From NCBI RefSeq assembly GCF_009017415.1, contig NC_092405.1, forward strand, positions 620,001 through 684,000: DNA of 64,000 bases, given 5' to 3'. This DNA is from Aspergillus flavus. Lineage: Eukaryota; Ascomycota; Eurotiomycetes; Eurotiales; Aspergillaceae. Below are positions 23,100-36,439 of this stretch, piece after piece. The position numbers were made by a program, and so were the translations under genes. Position 1 is the stretch's first letter; each line of letters begins with the position of its first letter. The notes under the pieces were generated by a model. It searched no databases and was not told the DNA's origin. It saw only the letters and a program-made list of their open reading frames with translations.

Positions 23100-23597
23100 T
23101 CATTGAGTCTTATTCACCGGTCCATCCCGGTTAGGCAGATGCTTCGTCTTCTCCTGCAAATCTTTTATATCATGTCCATCACTATCAACCTCACCCCGAT
23201 CTGCTTTGACCTATACGTAGCATTAGTATCATAATCATTCTTATTCTTCCCCCTTATAATGGGAAAAGGGGGACAGGGAGAAAAACTTACGGAAGCTTCA
23301 CTGTTGCTAGCAAGTTCCTGCTTCCACTTTGCCTTTCCCTCCTTGGTGCTTCTCAATTGGTCCTGTTTGTGCTCTTCGTAGGTGATGTGGAGGTCCTCTC
23401 GGTCTGGGGGTAGGAAGGATTAGATAATTGTACTTTCTAACAGTAACCAGAACAAAGGGGAGTGACGAACTGTGATCAGATTCCTTGAGACCGGAACGAA
23501 GAGGAGAGGTGTGGAAGGCGGATGTGACGGTATAAGATGGGCGAAGGGCCACACGAGGGGCAATTGTGGAACGAATGGTGGAAGCGAGGAAGGACAT
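23100..23597 (-). CDS. Small conserved mitochondrial-type protein
   Basis: Exons are 23597-23471, 23403-23291 and 23210-23100, giving 116 residues. The N-terminus (MSFLASTIRSTIAPRVALRP followed by FHTSPLRSG) is a classical mitochondrial presequence: Arg/Ser/Ala-rich, with no acidic residues. The mature part is hydrophilic and charged (YEEHKQDQLRSTKEGKAKWK, ELASNSEAS, VKADRGEVDSDG). I recall similar short proteins in many ascomycetes without an assigned function. All three exons keep phase. A possible leader intron lies upstream (23647-23723). Confidence 0.82.
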
Positions 23598-26500
23598 GGC
23601 GGGTTATTTGATTAATTAGAGGTAAAAATTCGAGAGATGATATTTTCTGTATGATTAGAGCTGTTAGCAGCAACTCCCATTATTATAGACAACCATTGCA
23701 CGAAATAAAGTAGGGAGCCTTACCAAAATCAAGAAAAGGTAGTTCTGATCTATTGTAGAAAGCAGAAGTATGTATCTTGCACGCTTTCAATGCGGTACAA
23801 CGAGATGTATTTATAACTGTTCGCAGGAAAGGAAGAGAGTGAGAAGAGCCGACGACCAGACGAATTGCTTCCTCCACTGCCTTTGTAATTCCATGTGAGC
23901 GAGTGGGTTTGCTGTCGAAAGAGAGTCCAGAATGTCATAGGGTGACGTCATTCATACTCAATCCTAGTCGTTCTTGGCAGTGAGGGACATTCAGTCTGCT
24001 ATGTGTTCTCCGTACCTTTTTCGTGGGTTCTTATTAGCTCGGTAATTGAAGAGTGTGTTGATTTTGGGGAAACATTGTAGCCTATATCTATCTTTTTCAT
24101 TTAATGTCTAGGTTGATGTTGTGAAAGTGAATCGCCGAAGTTGTTTTGGACGTTGTTGATCGTCACGGGGATGACATCACGAGCAGGGGTTACACCTCAT
24201 ATCAGGCCTTGGCAGCTTGGATGTATGGACATTCTTGGTGTTCCTATGAGCTTGAATATATTAAAGACTCGATGGTAGCTGAAGGGTGTCTAATTGATAA
24301 TGCCCTATTTAGCATAGTTCTTTACTTGCCTTTTCATCCTTCAGTCGTGTTCTCCAGGTGATCACATACAGATCGCTTCCCTGGTAGTCATGTCTTCTGC
24401 TCCTCCGAGGACTCCAAGAACAGAGTCGGTTTATCGATGACAACCCAGGCTATCCTCAAGGCTTAGAGATTATCTGGACAAAACAAAAGACTGAACTAAT
24501 ATTATTACATTAATTATCACTACAAAAGTCAATGGATTAACACCCATTTGATTCACCACCAATCCAACATCCTCATCTCCGATGGTACCTCGCATTCCAC
24601 ACATGCCTATATGACATCTTAATCCCATTCGAATAAAACACCGTACGGCACTGAAGTCATGCCTTGAACATCTTGTTCCCAACATAACCTATACAAGTAT
24701 ATAAAAGCCCTCAATCCCTCTGAACCCCCACATAGCAGCATAGTGAAGCCACCCCTCAAGCCACCAGGTGAAGATAACCCTCCAGATGGAAGTATACCCC
24801 AATTCCCCAATCAAACATTCACCGGAAGCGTCTGATTACTCGCAGCACAAAAGGAAAGCGTCATGGTACTTTTCCTTGACTATTCTTAATCGTCCTAGCA
24901 GTACACAGACGGCCATCCCTTCCACACTACCAGAAGATATACTGAGGGTGGGGAATGTTTTATGGTCGTTCCGGAGTCGGTTGGACCGGTTGGACTGCTT
25001 GGGGCTAGTTTGTGTCTGTCCTTGGTAGAGCAAGGTGGTCTAGAGGAAGGGGCTTGCCCACGTTGGGGAATTGCTGGTCTATTGAAGGCAGTTGTTGTGG
25101 GGGTGGTCTTTCTCCCGGGGGTAGGATGTTTAGGGGTAGATCTGTTTGTCCTCCAGGGGGCACTGCTCCTACTGGGTTGGCAGAGAGGAAGGGGAGGATC
25201 AGAGGAAATTGTTGCCGTCTTCATTCTAAAACACTTGGATTGAAAATCGTACAGAGCCCAAACGTGAACAGAAGGTTTCTTTCCTGATATAACAGTTAAC
25301 TCTTCCAGGGGAGATCCTTATATACCTCCGTATGGACGGGATATATTCCTAGCATGTTGGAATAATGACCTCCTTTTCATTAATAAGATATAATGTCAGG
25401 CACTCTACAGTTTGAAGTCTTCCCTGCGCTTTCTTCCTTTCTATGTTTCAAGTTCTATATGACTACCTAGTACTTAAGTAGGTCCAAGAGGAGTGTTAAT
25501 GCTGGGCGGCATCAAATATATATCATGTATGCCAAGACGGTTCACTGTACTCCGTACTACTTTTGACAATAGAAGTATTGGCAATGGGGCACTTGAAACT
25601 CCACGGTTCTTTCTAGTAGGTAATAGCTCGCTCCCTCTAATTAAATCAATATCTCTGGCCATAAGGCTGAGACACACTATCTATGCAGAGCCCGGTGGAT
25701 TGTCTCCCGAGCTACATCCGAGCTGTAAAATCAATCCCACAGCGCCCAGCAGTCTCAGGTAGACGAATAATCAAACTTGCATACTAGGGTTCAATGAGAG
25801 TAGAACAAGAGTGTCGTGACACCAGGCAGGCTAGAAGGCTACCCATCGGCATTAGCCATAACGATTGTGCCACCATCACTTCCTCTTTTTTTCACCAAGT
25901 ATATCAGCATTTCTGCATCTTGATCTCGTCATGCTGGTTGACCTTCACTATGTAGGCGAGTTTTGAAACCATGTTTACCGCAGCGGAAGGTTTGACAAAA
26001 TAGGACTGTGTCCAAAGCTATTCTCACAACTATGTTTAGGCATTACCCGCATAGCTTAAGATAAGAAGAAGACATATAGACAAAGGAAATGGGATGGAAT
26101 GACGGAATGCCCAAAAGCGAACGGAACACAAGATCATACACTGCATCACTCTCCGGGAGTTCCCAGATATATCAAAAATATCCAAACGAGTCAACGTGGA
26201 ACAAATGAAGCAAAATTGATGGTCGATTCACGACAAAGAACATAGTTTTCAAGTAAAACCGGTCTATGTCTGCCAGACAGACCCCGAGACAAACTCCACA
26301 TCCAGTCCATGGATTTTCACAGCCGTTAGCCAGAAGCAACAACATAGAAATGTCACCCATCTCCAACCCATATACATGAAAGAATAAGAAAAAAATTTGG
26401 TAAAGGCACAAATGCGAAATATAAGATCAAACAAACACACAAGACATCCCGAACAATTCACAGGCCCAATCAATGCAGACGTATATCGTTTCCACCTTTC

Positions 26501-27075
26501 TAGATCCCTAAAAGCATGAAAAAAATCCGACCCACCCAAAACCAACCATGGATATCAGAAATAGATGGCAAACCGCTGAGTATCTTGCAGAGTCGCCAAA
26601 GGACACCAAGAAAAAACTCCGGACCAAAAAGAAATGCGCGCCAATATGGCAGATCGCCGCACTTTCTATACATCATCGCGGCCAAAACGACACGAGGTCA
26701 AAAGGACGTATTTTCCCTAACCGAAGAATAAAAAACAAGGTATCGTCTGAAATGTGAAAATGCAAAAATCGAATCGCAGGCGCCGTCGCTCGCAGAAAGT
26801 CGAAAGCATCACTCTAGATAAAAGTGCTCAAGATCGTCATCGGAGGAGGGTGTATATACAAGAGGAAACAATGATTTAGCCTTTTATCGCGGAGAAAAGG
26901 ATATATCGGTTTAGTCGTAAGAGATGCGATGGCCATGTCAAATAGTAAGCAAAACAACGAAAATTAAGACCCGCGGTTAGGGAACCCCAATGATGCAGAA
27001 GCCGGACGAAGTGGAAGACATGTCATGGGCGCAGGCCCTTGGCTAGTGACATGGCGACTGGTAAGATAGCGGTCC
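23598..27075. other. gene-poor tract including a leader and a long 3' flank
   Basis: The first 300 bases are the probable leader of the small mitochondrial gene, with a plausible intron at 23647-23723. Around 24895-25224 (-) an ORF of 109 codons is Pro/Thr/Ser-rich without motif and overlaps ORFs on the other strand, so I do not call it a gene. From about 25300 to 27075 I see no coding sequence. The end is likely the 3' UTR of the next gene. Confidence 0.45.
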
Positions 27076-27776
27076 TCACCAGCGACGCTGAACATTCTGC
27101 ATCGAGGCCGGAGAGATGGACGTAGGCGGGCTGGTCAAGGTCATGCCAGTATGGGGGTTGACGATAGGGATAACCTTGCGGGTGCGGACCGCAGATGGTT
27201 GCTGGAAGTTCACGTGATTAAGATTACCGGTAACGCCGGAGTGGACGTATGAGTTGCTGGATGCGGGAGATAGAGAGATGGACGGTGTCACCTGCTGAAC
27301 AGGCTGAATTTGATGCTGGAGAGGGGACGAATCGGGTGAGCCACTGGAAAGAGACGACCGATCTGAGCCAGCGGAATGAATTGAGTGAAGCTGTAGAGGT
27401 TCGGGTGTATGTTAGAAGATTGTCCTGTACTATTCGAGGAAGACGATTTCCAGTATGGAAGGGTCAAGGGAGCCGATGCTCAGGCTGAGGAAAAACATAC
27501 ATCGTCCTCGGTCAGGAGACTGGGGCAGAACTCCAAGTCGTCGTCCAAGTCGAAAGACCGTCCAGCCTCGAACCTCGCGCGGAAGGCAGTCACCGCGGGA
27601 GCTTCAGCGAGCTCCCTCATGCTTTTTACACCCCGGAACTGGCGCTGGGCGTTTTGAGCGGCCATCTTAGGTCCTCGCCGAGAGCGTCCGCCGTGGTGGT
27701 TATTCGAAGGTTGCATGTGGGCAGCGGCACCGTGGTGAGCATGCTGCTGTTGCTGGAAGAAGATTGATGCCGACAT
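27076..27776 (-). CDS. Conserved fungal protein with DLDDDLEFCP motif, function unknown
   Basis: Exons 27776-27501 and 27390-27076 give 196 residues. The N-terminus is Gln/His-rich (FFQQQQHAHHGAAAHM). A compact conserved core follows: RQFRGVKSMRELAEAPAVTA then FRARFEAGRSFDLDDDLEFC, ending PSLLTEDD at the intron. The second exon codes a Ser/Pro/Gln-rich tail with IPIVNPHTGM. The core looks like a short interaction motif in an otherwise disordered protein. I recognise it as a recurrent fungal hypothetical without a role. The long upstream region on the minus strand (27777-28200) has no coding and may be a long leader. Confidence 0.8.
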
Positions 27777-30700
27777 ATTGGTGTAGTTGTAGTAAATAAA
27801 ACGGTAAAAACAGAGCCGTTATATCGTTTAAGACTTGTAGGTGGATACAAACAAGGGACCAGCACGCTGGAATCCTGAGGATAAACAGACTTTTAAAAAG
27901 AAATAGTAGGGAGAATGACGAAGGGTCGGTGGAATGTAAGTGAAGATAGGGCAGAAGTAATCACGAGAGGAAAGAGAAATATTACTGAAGGAGACGAGAA
28001 GAAAATTGTAGCGAAAGGTCGGAGACGAAAATGCGTTTAGTGGTTGTGTGGGATGGGGAATCACTGATCGATGGCGGGACAAGAAGTTGAAAAGAAGACC
28101 GGGAGCGAAGAAAAAGAGCCCGGAGTGGACGGAGGCGAAAGTAAGAGGGGCTGCAAGTGTTATTCGGCTGGGGCTGAGTGAGTGGAGCATTGCAAGGGAA
28201 TCATTTGTAACGTACCGTACTAGTACCCCCGGCGATCAACAAGAGTTCCCCTTTTCCGGCACATATGTGCTGTGGTAAGTTTCGTAACAATTCCGTTCCG
28301 ACCCTCCTGCGCTACTGGCAGAGGTCACGCACCAGTTTTAGGGCAGAAGGTCACCCAACCAGAGAGCCGTTGGCGGCAGCTCAGTGGCAAGTCTAGGTAT
28401 CAGAAGCCAATAACTGATGTCCAAGTGAACTCTAAGTGGAGATATTACTGCCACTTTGGATCAGCAGCCAATCATTAAATTCCAGAGCGGCTCGAGGCGG
28501 CTACCAAAGTGGAATAGAGTGACGTTGTAAGTTTCGCCCTAATCCTTATCGAGGGTAGAGAACCTCCACCATCTCGAGACCTGATATCTGGGCATTACTT
28601 GATCGAGCATAAGTGGCTGTCGGCCAATGCCCGGCCCTAGTGTGTCAGCCTGGTCTTTAAGGCTGTTCTCACATTTTCTTGACGAACCAATACCCGCTCG
28701 TACAGCTCCAATACGATGGATGGTACGATGGCTAGTAGGTTGTGCACCCGACTTGCCTGTTGTATGATGCGTACATATTACTACATCATGGCCGTTCACA
28801 CTGTGGAATGACGACTGGCGTACTACGGACTATTGAAAACGGCTGTGGATCTACAATAGTATTTTGTAAGACCTACGAAGATCGTGGCGAGTCTGCATAG
28901 GGATGACGAGGAACTACATCATATTATTGCCAATAACGAGGAAGAGAGCGGATGTGTCTGTTTTGCCCTACTAGATGGAGCATTTTGAATTTTTCTTTTC
29001 CCTCACATAATTGCAGGAGAAGGCGGGTTCAAAGGCATGTTCATGAACATGATGGGGGGAAGAATGTGGTACCCATTTCCGAAGACAGACAAAAAGGAAA
29101 AAGGGAGAAAACGCCTACGACGACATGTGCGGGTAATGATTTGCAACATGTAGGCTCCACCCCACCCCTTTGGGAGAGAATGATTTGCTGTGATCATTTT
29201 CGGTACCTTTCCCTTGAACCGTGCCACTTGGTCCTGGAAGTCTAAAGCGGATCCTTGTTTCCCCCAACCATTCAAATCATAGAGGGCCAGGCGGTCTTCG
29301 CGGCTTCGACAGTTTTCCAAAGTAAAAGTCTATCCTCCACCTGATCTGAAAATCCCCCATTGTAAAGGAGCACTAATTCAGGTATTGGGTGTGATAATAA
29401 CTACCTTATTCAGTCATAATGGTCTACGGGATACAAAACTGTATGATGCATACCGTCATGGAACCGAAGCACTTTTTCTGTTATCTGACTCAGGGTGGAA
29501 AATTGATGGGGTAAATTTAGGTAATTCGATTTATTTATTTGTTTTGTTGTTTGGGACCAGCGACAACAGGACCCCATTGAGAGCTGGAAGTACGGAGTCA
29601 AAAGTCAACAACAACAACAACAATACTGCTGAAGTGCCATAGAGATAATGTAATACTGATTTCTCCCGTAACGTCGGATCTTCTCCCAGGACTTTCATGC
29701 CGCTTTTAAAAGGCGGGCGGTGCTACAGCCACAATGTGGTCTGCACGTCCTGTGAAACGAACTAGTCAAGTAACGGCGCTTGCTCATCATCATCACAAAA
29801 AGATAATAATAGATACATATCTGGATTCTGCTGTCAAACGCTCCCGACGCATGGTACCGGGTATGTGCTTTGATCGCCTGGGCCTCCATCAATTCCCTGT
29901 TAGAGTCCCCGACTTGAATGAGATAGACGAGTGGTTGGAGGGTAGAATAACTAGTACGTTATGCGATATGCACTGTGTGGGACTACTGCGAGGTAAGCTG
30001 GCGGTTACTGGAACAGCATCATGGCATTGATAGGGTCACACCTCCTGCAAGCCCTACACATGGACTCCTGGGGATGGGTGACTAGTACTATCCTTTTCCC
30101 GATTATCTCAGGTGCAGCGTTGGGTACCCATCCGCCATTGGTGCCAGTGGCCCTCACGCTGCATGGTAAACTTGGTGCCCATGAGCCTGAGGGCTTTTTT
30201 AGTTTTGAGACCAACTCAATACTGCGAAATGTTCCTGAAAGACGGCATCTTCATCTCACCGCCCCTTTGGTTCGATGAGATGGATTTCCGCCCTCCCAGC
30301 CATACACCTGCCCCTCTTTGACTAGAACTCTGTTGATAATGTCATTATTAATGATAAGTCATATTTCGTCGATTAATTTTCGACATTATACGAGTCTTAT
30401 ACTTTTCATTTTCCAACTATTCTAGTGCTCTCTCAACTAGGAAGTTGTATACAGAGTATAATGTTGGCGGTAGATAATGAGAAGAATAGGAAGGGCAAGA
30501 AACAATACATGTGTATAGGCACAACTGATATGTAGATTCGATGCAGGAATCTTCACAATTCAACGACACAGACCAGGCTGCACTGCAGATGTCGCTTGTT
30601 TGCTTTCTCTCCGGTTGATTACCCCGAACCAGCGACCGAGCCATAAGCGATCCTATAGGCCACCCCAGTGTCGGAGTAAATGTGGTACATCATTCGAAGG

Positions 30701-31930
30701 CAACCGAAGCTAACGTACCCCAAAAAGCAAGGGGTGTGAAACACGATCTACTCCTGTCTTGCTGGGCAAGTCTCAGGAAGCGCCCGTGTTCCAGTCTCAA
30801 TTGAGTTTTCGTGTCCAATCAGCCACTGTCGTCTCCCTTGTCTCCAAAGACAAGATCTTATGTATGGAACGTCGGTGGCTCAAGGAGTTGCAAAAGACTC
30901 ACACCGACACGATTGCGCATACATCTGTTTTATGCTCCACTACTGATCTTAATTTTCCGATCTTATTGCAAGCGCACGGGTGGGTTCAACTGAAGGAATG
31001 GTTGGTTCTCGTATCTTTAGATCCATCGATATCTGGGGCCCCTTGGCGATCCAAAATTCAGTCACTTCCTCTGCCAGCCGTTCCGTGGACATCGAGACAA
31101 CCCCCCCCCTTCTCAAAGCGCTTTGACAATGGGGACTCCATGACGCATTATTTAGCATGACGATCTAAGCCCCTCAGTTAAGCATTCGCACATGGACTCT
31201 GGACATTTCTGAGACAAGGCCTAGTCTTTCAGAAAGTACCTCCCTGCGTTCTGTGTGATACTCTAGTAGTACGTAGGCATGTACATATGTATGTATATGC
31301 TGTACCGTACGCTCTTTATTAAGATACAGAAAACAGGCAGTGCAGCTTATAAATCTTTTCACTTGGGATGTCGCCACAAATTCCAGGCCATTCTGTTTTG
31401 TGAAGTATCGTATCAGGCAGCAAGGGAGGCTTGATATGTGCCTATGCCTGCACGTGCCTTGGATGCTTGCTGAGCTGATTATGCATTTGGAAATGGCCTT
31501 GAAATCGACCTGGACCTTGGTGTTGCGCTCGTCGTTCGTAGATGCATCTAGCCTTATGCCAAATGAATGTAGATCGATCGCAAGGCATATTAATAGCTAT
31601 TTTGCCATATGATATTTTCCAATATGCTGTCAATTGACTCATTATCAGCAATGTAAGCCGAAGATAACTTTATAACCGTTTCGAAAAGAATGAGACAAGA
31701 AAGCTATGGTCAGTATTATATGCCTTCATTAACAGCCTGAGGCTAGGAAGTCATGCCGGCTTATCAAATTGTAGTAGATATATAGAGTAAAGGTGTATCT
31801 ACATCTGTTCCCGTAACACTGCGCATGTTTGATATGTAATGCTACCCAAACTCCCTGAATGCAACGCAAAAGCAAACTGCCCCGATTCTACTAGAAATGC
31901 AAGATAGTATAATGAGCCCAATAAATAATC
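27777..31930. other. gene-poor tract
   Basis: About 4.2 kb where the longest ORF, 30759-31160 (+, 133 codons), shows no motif and no splice partner. A short inverted repeat pair (ATAATGTC/GACATTAT) lies around 30336-30395. The stretch next to 27776 is promoter and leader of the DLDDDLEF gene. The 3' flank of the cyclin gene lies at the right end. Confidence 0.45.
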
Positions 31931-32950
31931 TCACTTGTCCAGATTCTTGCTCTTCACCATTCGGCCGAGTAGTTCCTTACAGTGCTTTTCGCTATAATTC
32001 TCCCAGATCTCATACAGAGACACCAGCTCCTGGGTGCATTCAATAACAGCTCGAATATCAACCTCACTCTCGGCAAGCCAGCCGACAAGTTTCTGAATTC
32101 GGGGAGGCGGACCAGCGCCATTCTTATCTCCCAAAGCTGCGAGGATATTCATCCCTCCATCTCGCATCGCTCCGGCCAGTGGGGCGGCAGTCCCATGGAA
32201 GCTCGTCTGGCTTGGTTTAAAGACAACAGCAACGATGATTGCCATGACCGCAATCACATGAGGTGGGTATAGTAATGGTAGATCGGTAAGATAATGATCA
32301 TTGATGACGGACCATGCCAGGGCTACTTCATCTGATGTAAGCGATAGCTCCGGTTGGAGCTCGGATAAAGTCCGATATGGATGATGAACGATGAGCTGTG
32401 AGTTCATTTCGGATATCAAAGCGAACTCGCATTCGCCTAGCTTTGACACGTCCGGAGCAATGAATTCTACCGGTAAGTCAGCGACAAACAAAAAGAAGAC
32501 TACCCCCAAGGCTGTTCGTACCGGGCCAAAAGTTTCGGGCCTCTGCGACCACAAACCGGATATGTTGAGGACATTCTTCCATCTTACAGGCGAGATAGAA
32601 TGCAGTGGTGACCACCAGATACGGGTTGGTATGTCTTATCTCGTTCTTAGTATAAAACCGTTTGATGTATACTTGAGCCGTAGCGAGTGCTTGTTGTCTA
32701 GTTGACATCCTCTTCCCAAGTTTTATGAGTTCTGTTGAAGTGTTTAGTCTAAAAATCTAATTGAGACCTTCAAAGATTATCAGATCTCACGTTGGCTAAA
32801 GTAGATGTTTAGCAGCCTCTGATCCGGCAGAGGAAACTGCGAATGCGCGGCCTTATCTCTCTCTCTAAAGGACTCCCGAATGTCTGCCAATCTTTCTTTC
32901 GTAAACAACCAATGTCGACGTTGAGTCGACGCCCAATAATTGGCAGCCAT
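31931..32950 (-). CDS. ssn8: Cyclin C, RNA polymerase II Mediator kinase module subunit
   Basis: Exons are 32950-32791, 32731-32522 and 32466-31931, giving 301 residues. The N-terminus [20 protein letters not shown] is the cyclin C signature. The first cyclin box contains [20 protein letters not shown] and [15 protein letters not shown], with [18 protein letters not shown] and [13 protein letters not shown] further on. It pairs with the CDK8/Ssn3 kinase in the Mediator head-control module and acts in the nucleus as a transcriptional co-regulator. The last third (about 220-301) includes the second cyclin fold and a basic end. It is divergent from the mitochondrial carrier gene, with 630 bp between. 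Confidence 0.95.
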
Positions 32951-33580
32951 GGCAATGACAAATGGCCGGAAAAAGTTAATTAATAAAGGGTTCGAGACTT
33001 TTAAGCAGTCGTGACTGAAATCGTTGTCATCATAAAGAAGACCCGATGGTAATCAGGGATGTATGTGTCATCCAAGTGTTCGGAGCTCTTGTAAAGGCCG
33101 AATCAACCCGATTCTATCGGCACAAAGAAACACTATAGACAAGCAACCGTGCGCTAGAGACACCTAATTCGCGAGTTTCCTTAGGTCATCGAAAATATCG
33201 CACATGTATACTGATATCATCCACATCGAGACATCTGAACAGGTGACCTAATGAGATTCCCAAAGTGGTATAGCGGAGCTGGGCCTCCAGTCCCGTGAGT
33301 CCGGACCGGAGTCAAGGTTTATTCCGGCGTATGTCGTAAGAGAAGCAAATCATCGCGGGTTGATTTCTCACGGCTAGCCGGAGCCCCATCCAGAGACATA
33401 CCAATGTATGCGGAACCTCTCCTCTCTTTATAAACCAGCTCCACAGATTCGATGCACAAGCTATTATCGCAGTCTACCCTACTACCACCCTGTTTTGACA
33501 GGGACACCTCCGCTCTCAAGTCCCGTGACCCCTCCTTGAAAATAATGTCGGATAGCCGATGATAAATTTGCAACCGAAAA
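32951..33580. promoter_or_regulatory. shared intergenic promoter region, ssn8 and mitochondrial carrier
   Basis: 630 bp between two divergent ATGs. A GC-rich structured stretch at about 33258-33330 superficially resembles a tRNA but does not fold as one. No specific operator can be named. Confidence 0.4.
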
Positions 33581-35769
33581 ATGGCACCCGGCGAATCCAA
33601 AGATGAACGTGACGAACGAGTCGCGAAACTCTGGCAGAGCTTAGGTGCCCGGAAGGACGGCCGTCTCGATCTCAATGGTTTAAAAAAGGGGCTGAAAAAG
33701 ATTGATCACCGTGAGCATATCATCCGCTATGACTTAGTCTCGTGCTTGCTGCGCAGCTGACTGACCCGCCTGCTCTTGATCTGTTACCCCACAGCCCTCA
33801 AAAATGCGGATAGCATGCTTCAGAATGTCTTGAAAGCGGTTGACACCAATGGTGACGGGTATATTGATTACTCCGGTAAGATCACACGCAGTGGATCATG
33901 ACTTGTCTTCCTGTCGCAGCTGGCTGGGCGCCAGTCTCTTTACCGACCTAATGATCATCAGAATTCCGGACCTTTGTCGATCATACCGAGCAAGGACTAT
34001 GGCAGCTTTTCCAGACCATCGATCGTAATCACAATGGAGTAATCGACAAGAACGAACTCAAAGCCGCATTTTCCAACGCCGACGTGACGGTCTCCAGCGC
34101 TAAACTGGACGCATTCTTTGCGGACGTGGACACGAACAGCGACGGTGTCATTTCTTATCCGGAGTGGAGGTGCGTGCCTCATCGGTCAAGTGAACCTTGG
34201 CTATGGCTAATCCTGGTGATATATAGGGATTTCCTTCTCTTCCTGCCTGCCTACTCCAACTTGCGCGCTGTCCTGTCATATTACACGGCCACGGGAAATC
34301 TAAACCCGGAAGGAGATGTCCACATCAATGATCTACAGGGTTTAGGTACAGACCACTCGTTTCCTAAGCGTTATATCTTGGCCATAAAGAACCTTTTGTA
34401 CAATATTCTCCCAGTTCACGTATTGGCAGCCCTCATCCCGGCAGCCTATGCGGAAGTTGGTGGGGCACTCAACTTTGGGGTCGCGCTTGAGAATGATTCT
34501 GTACTCTTAGACGGTGACTCCGAATTGGAGTGGCTGCCCGTACCCAGGACTGTCGCCATGTGGATGTCCTTCCGATATTATGAACGAAAGTTGACAGAGA
34601 ACACTCCTCAATTAGGTTATTTCATTGCCGGCGGGATTGCAGGTGCCGTATCAAGGACAGCAACGGCACCTCTAGATAGACTTAAAGTCTATCTTATTGC
34701 CCAGACCGGTGCGAAATCGGCAGCTGTCTGTGCGGCGAAGGATGGTGCTCCGCTGCGGGCGGCAGGGAATGCATCTAAATCCCTTGCCGATGCTGTCAAG
34801 GAATTGTGGCGTGCTGGAGGCATACGAAGCTTATTTGCAGGTTCGTCGACTGAAGTTTGAAACACAGACCCAATCTAATCGTCATAGGTAATGGGTTGAA
34901 TGTGTTGAAGGTCATGCCTGAATCAGCCATCAAATTTGGCGCATATGAGGTTAGCTTGTTAGGCTGTTCAAGTGGGTTTCTAGCAGGGCACTAATATGTC
35001 ATAGTCTGCTAAACGCGCATTCGCTCGTCTTGAAGGTCATAATGACCCTAAACAGCTTGCACCAACGTCGCAATTTTTGTCTGGAGGGTGCGGTGGAATG
35101 GTTGCCCAGTATGTTAAACAGTCTTCTGTGCATGGAACCATCATCTAATGCAGTGCTAGATGTTTTGTCTATCCCCTTGACACTTTGAAATTGTAAGTCA
35201 CCTGATGCATCTAGCTTTTTGTTCACCCGAGGCTAATGGATCCTGACAGTCGGATGCAATGTGAGACTGTGGAAGGTGGTCTGAAAGGTAACAAACTCAT
35301 CGCAGCTACTGCCCGGAAGGTTCTGAATAAGCATGGTATACTCGGCTTCTTTCGTGGCTTGCCTCTTGGCCTTGTTGGCATGTTTCCATATGCCGCTATT
35401 GACTTGACGACTTTTGAGTACCTAAAGCGCGGATTACTAGCACGGAAAGCTCGCCTCCATCACTGCCATGAGGATGATGTCCCACTGAACAATTTCACCA
35501 CGGGAGCCATCGGCGCGATAAGCGGAGGATTCAGCGCTTCCGTTGTTTATCCACTGAACGTCCTCCGCACACGGCTACAGGCCCAGGGCACTATTCTCCA
35601 CCCCGCAACCTATAATAGCATTGGCGACGTCGCTCGCAAAACCATTCAGACCGAAGGTTTCCGCGGCCTCTACAAAGGAATCACTCCGAACCTTATGAAG
35701 GTTGCTCCTGCCGTATCCATAAGCTACGTCGTGTATGAAAACTCGAAACGAATGCTTGGTCTGAGGTAA
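33581..35769 (+). CDS. Ca2+-dependent mitochondrial carrier (SAL1/SCaMC-like, ATP-Mg/Pi)
   Basis: Eight exons: 33581-33710, 33795-33875, 33962-34169, 34227-34840, 34888-34949, 35005-35108, 35160-35192 and 35250-35769, giving 583 residues. The N-terminal half has EF-hand loops (DTNGDGYID, DRNHNGVID, DTNSDGVIS) preceded by a weaker one. The C-terminal half has three mitochondrial carrier repeats with signature motifs PLDRLK, PLDTLK and PLNVLR and their GG-partner segments. This is the SCaMC/Sal1 architecture that exchanges ATP-Mg for phosphate across the inner membrane under cytosolic Ca2+ control. Exon 7 is only 33 nt. The linker at about 185-235 contains two hydrophobic stretches. Confidence 0.93.
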
Positions 35770-36439
35770 AGCTAAGAAAGCTTTACGGCCTGGGCCCAGC
35801 CTAGGAATCAATAATGGCTCAGACATACGCTCGGGGTCTGCTCATTCCAGTTGCTTTCTCGATCTTCCAGCTTATTTCCATCGATATTCAGAACATTTGT
35901 CAAGATACCCTTTCAAGCCATTCCCTCTACGGCACCTCTTATCGCTTTTGGATGGAAATAACATATGGTCTCCACCTTTGGCTTACTCTTTTTTTCAGAT
36001 AGCGGGGAGGCCTTTACTTTTCCCAGTTTTGCATAGTCTTCGAACGACTTTGCTGTTTCTCGTTACGTTCTCGGCACCGTGAGATCTACTTCGTGTGCTA
36101 TCACACAGCATCTCGGCCGGGCTGCATAATTGACCTCATTAGCATGGCACGGCGTCGTGCCACAAAGCATATTCACGGAGTTCTGCTCATATCGTTTTTT
36201 TTCTTTTCCATTTGTATACCTATTGGATTCCCCGACTGTCCAGATATGGGCGGCCTACTCTATATTTACATATATTTAGACCTGCGAAGGCTTTCGGTCC
36301 ATGCTATTTACTGTTGTGGCATTAGAACATATATATTCACTAAAATAAAAGCATAATCATTCTCATTCACAGTTCTTCGGCCACCCGAAAGTTAGCTATT
36401 GGCATATCACGCAGAAAGAAATTCATTCCACTGTCCCCT
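35770..36439. other. convergent 3' region
   Basis: AT-rich spacer between the carrier stop and the glutathione transferase stop. Small ORFs have no motifs. Confidence 0.45.

Noticed and set aside
24895..25224. 109-codon minus-strand ORF, Pro/Thr-rich
   Set aside because: No motif and irregular composition. Two plus-strand ORFs of similar length overlap it, which is typical of a local GC-rich patch rather than a gene.
30330..30400. Short inverted repeat and hairpin near 30.35 kb as a transposon end
   Set aside because: The 8-bp arms are too short and no target duplication or transposase sequence is nearby.
30759..31160. 133-codon plus-strand ORF
   Set aside because: No recognisable motif, no plausible splice partner and no flanking coding signal.
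33256..33330. tRNA-like stretch with GTGGTATAGCGG and a CTCCAGT loop
   Set aside because: The anticodon arm does not pair, the B-box is poor and no acceptor stem can be formed.
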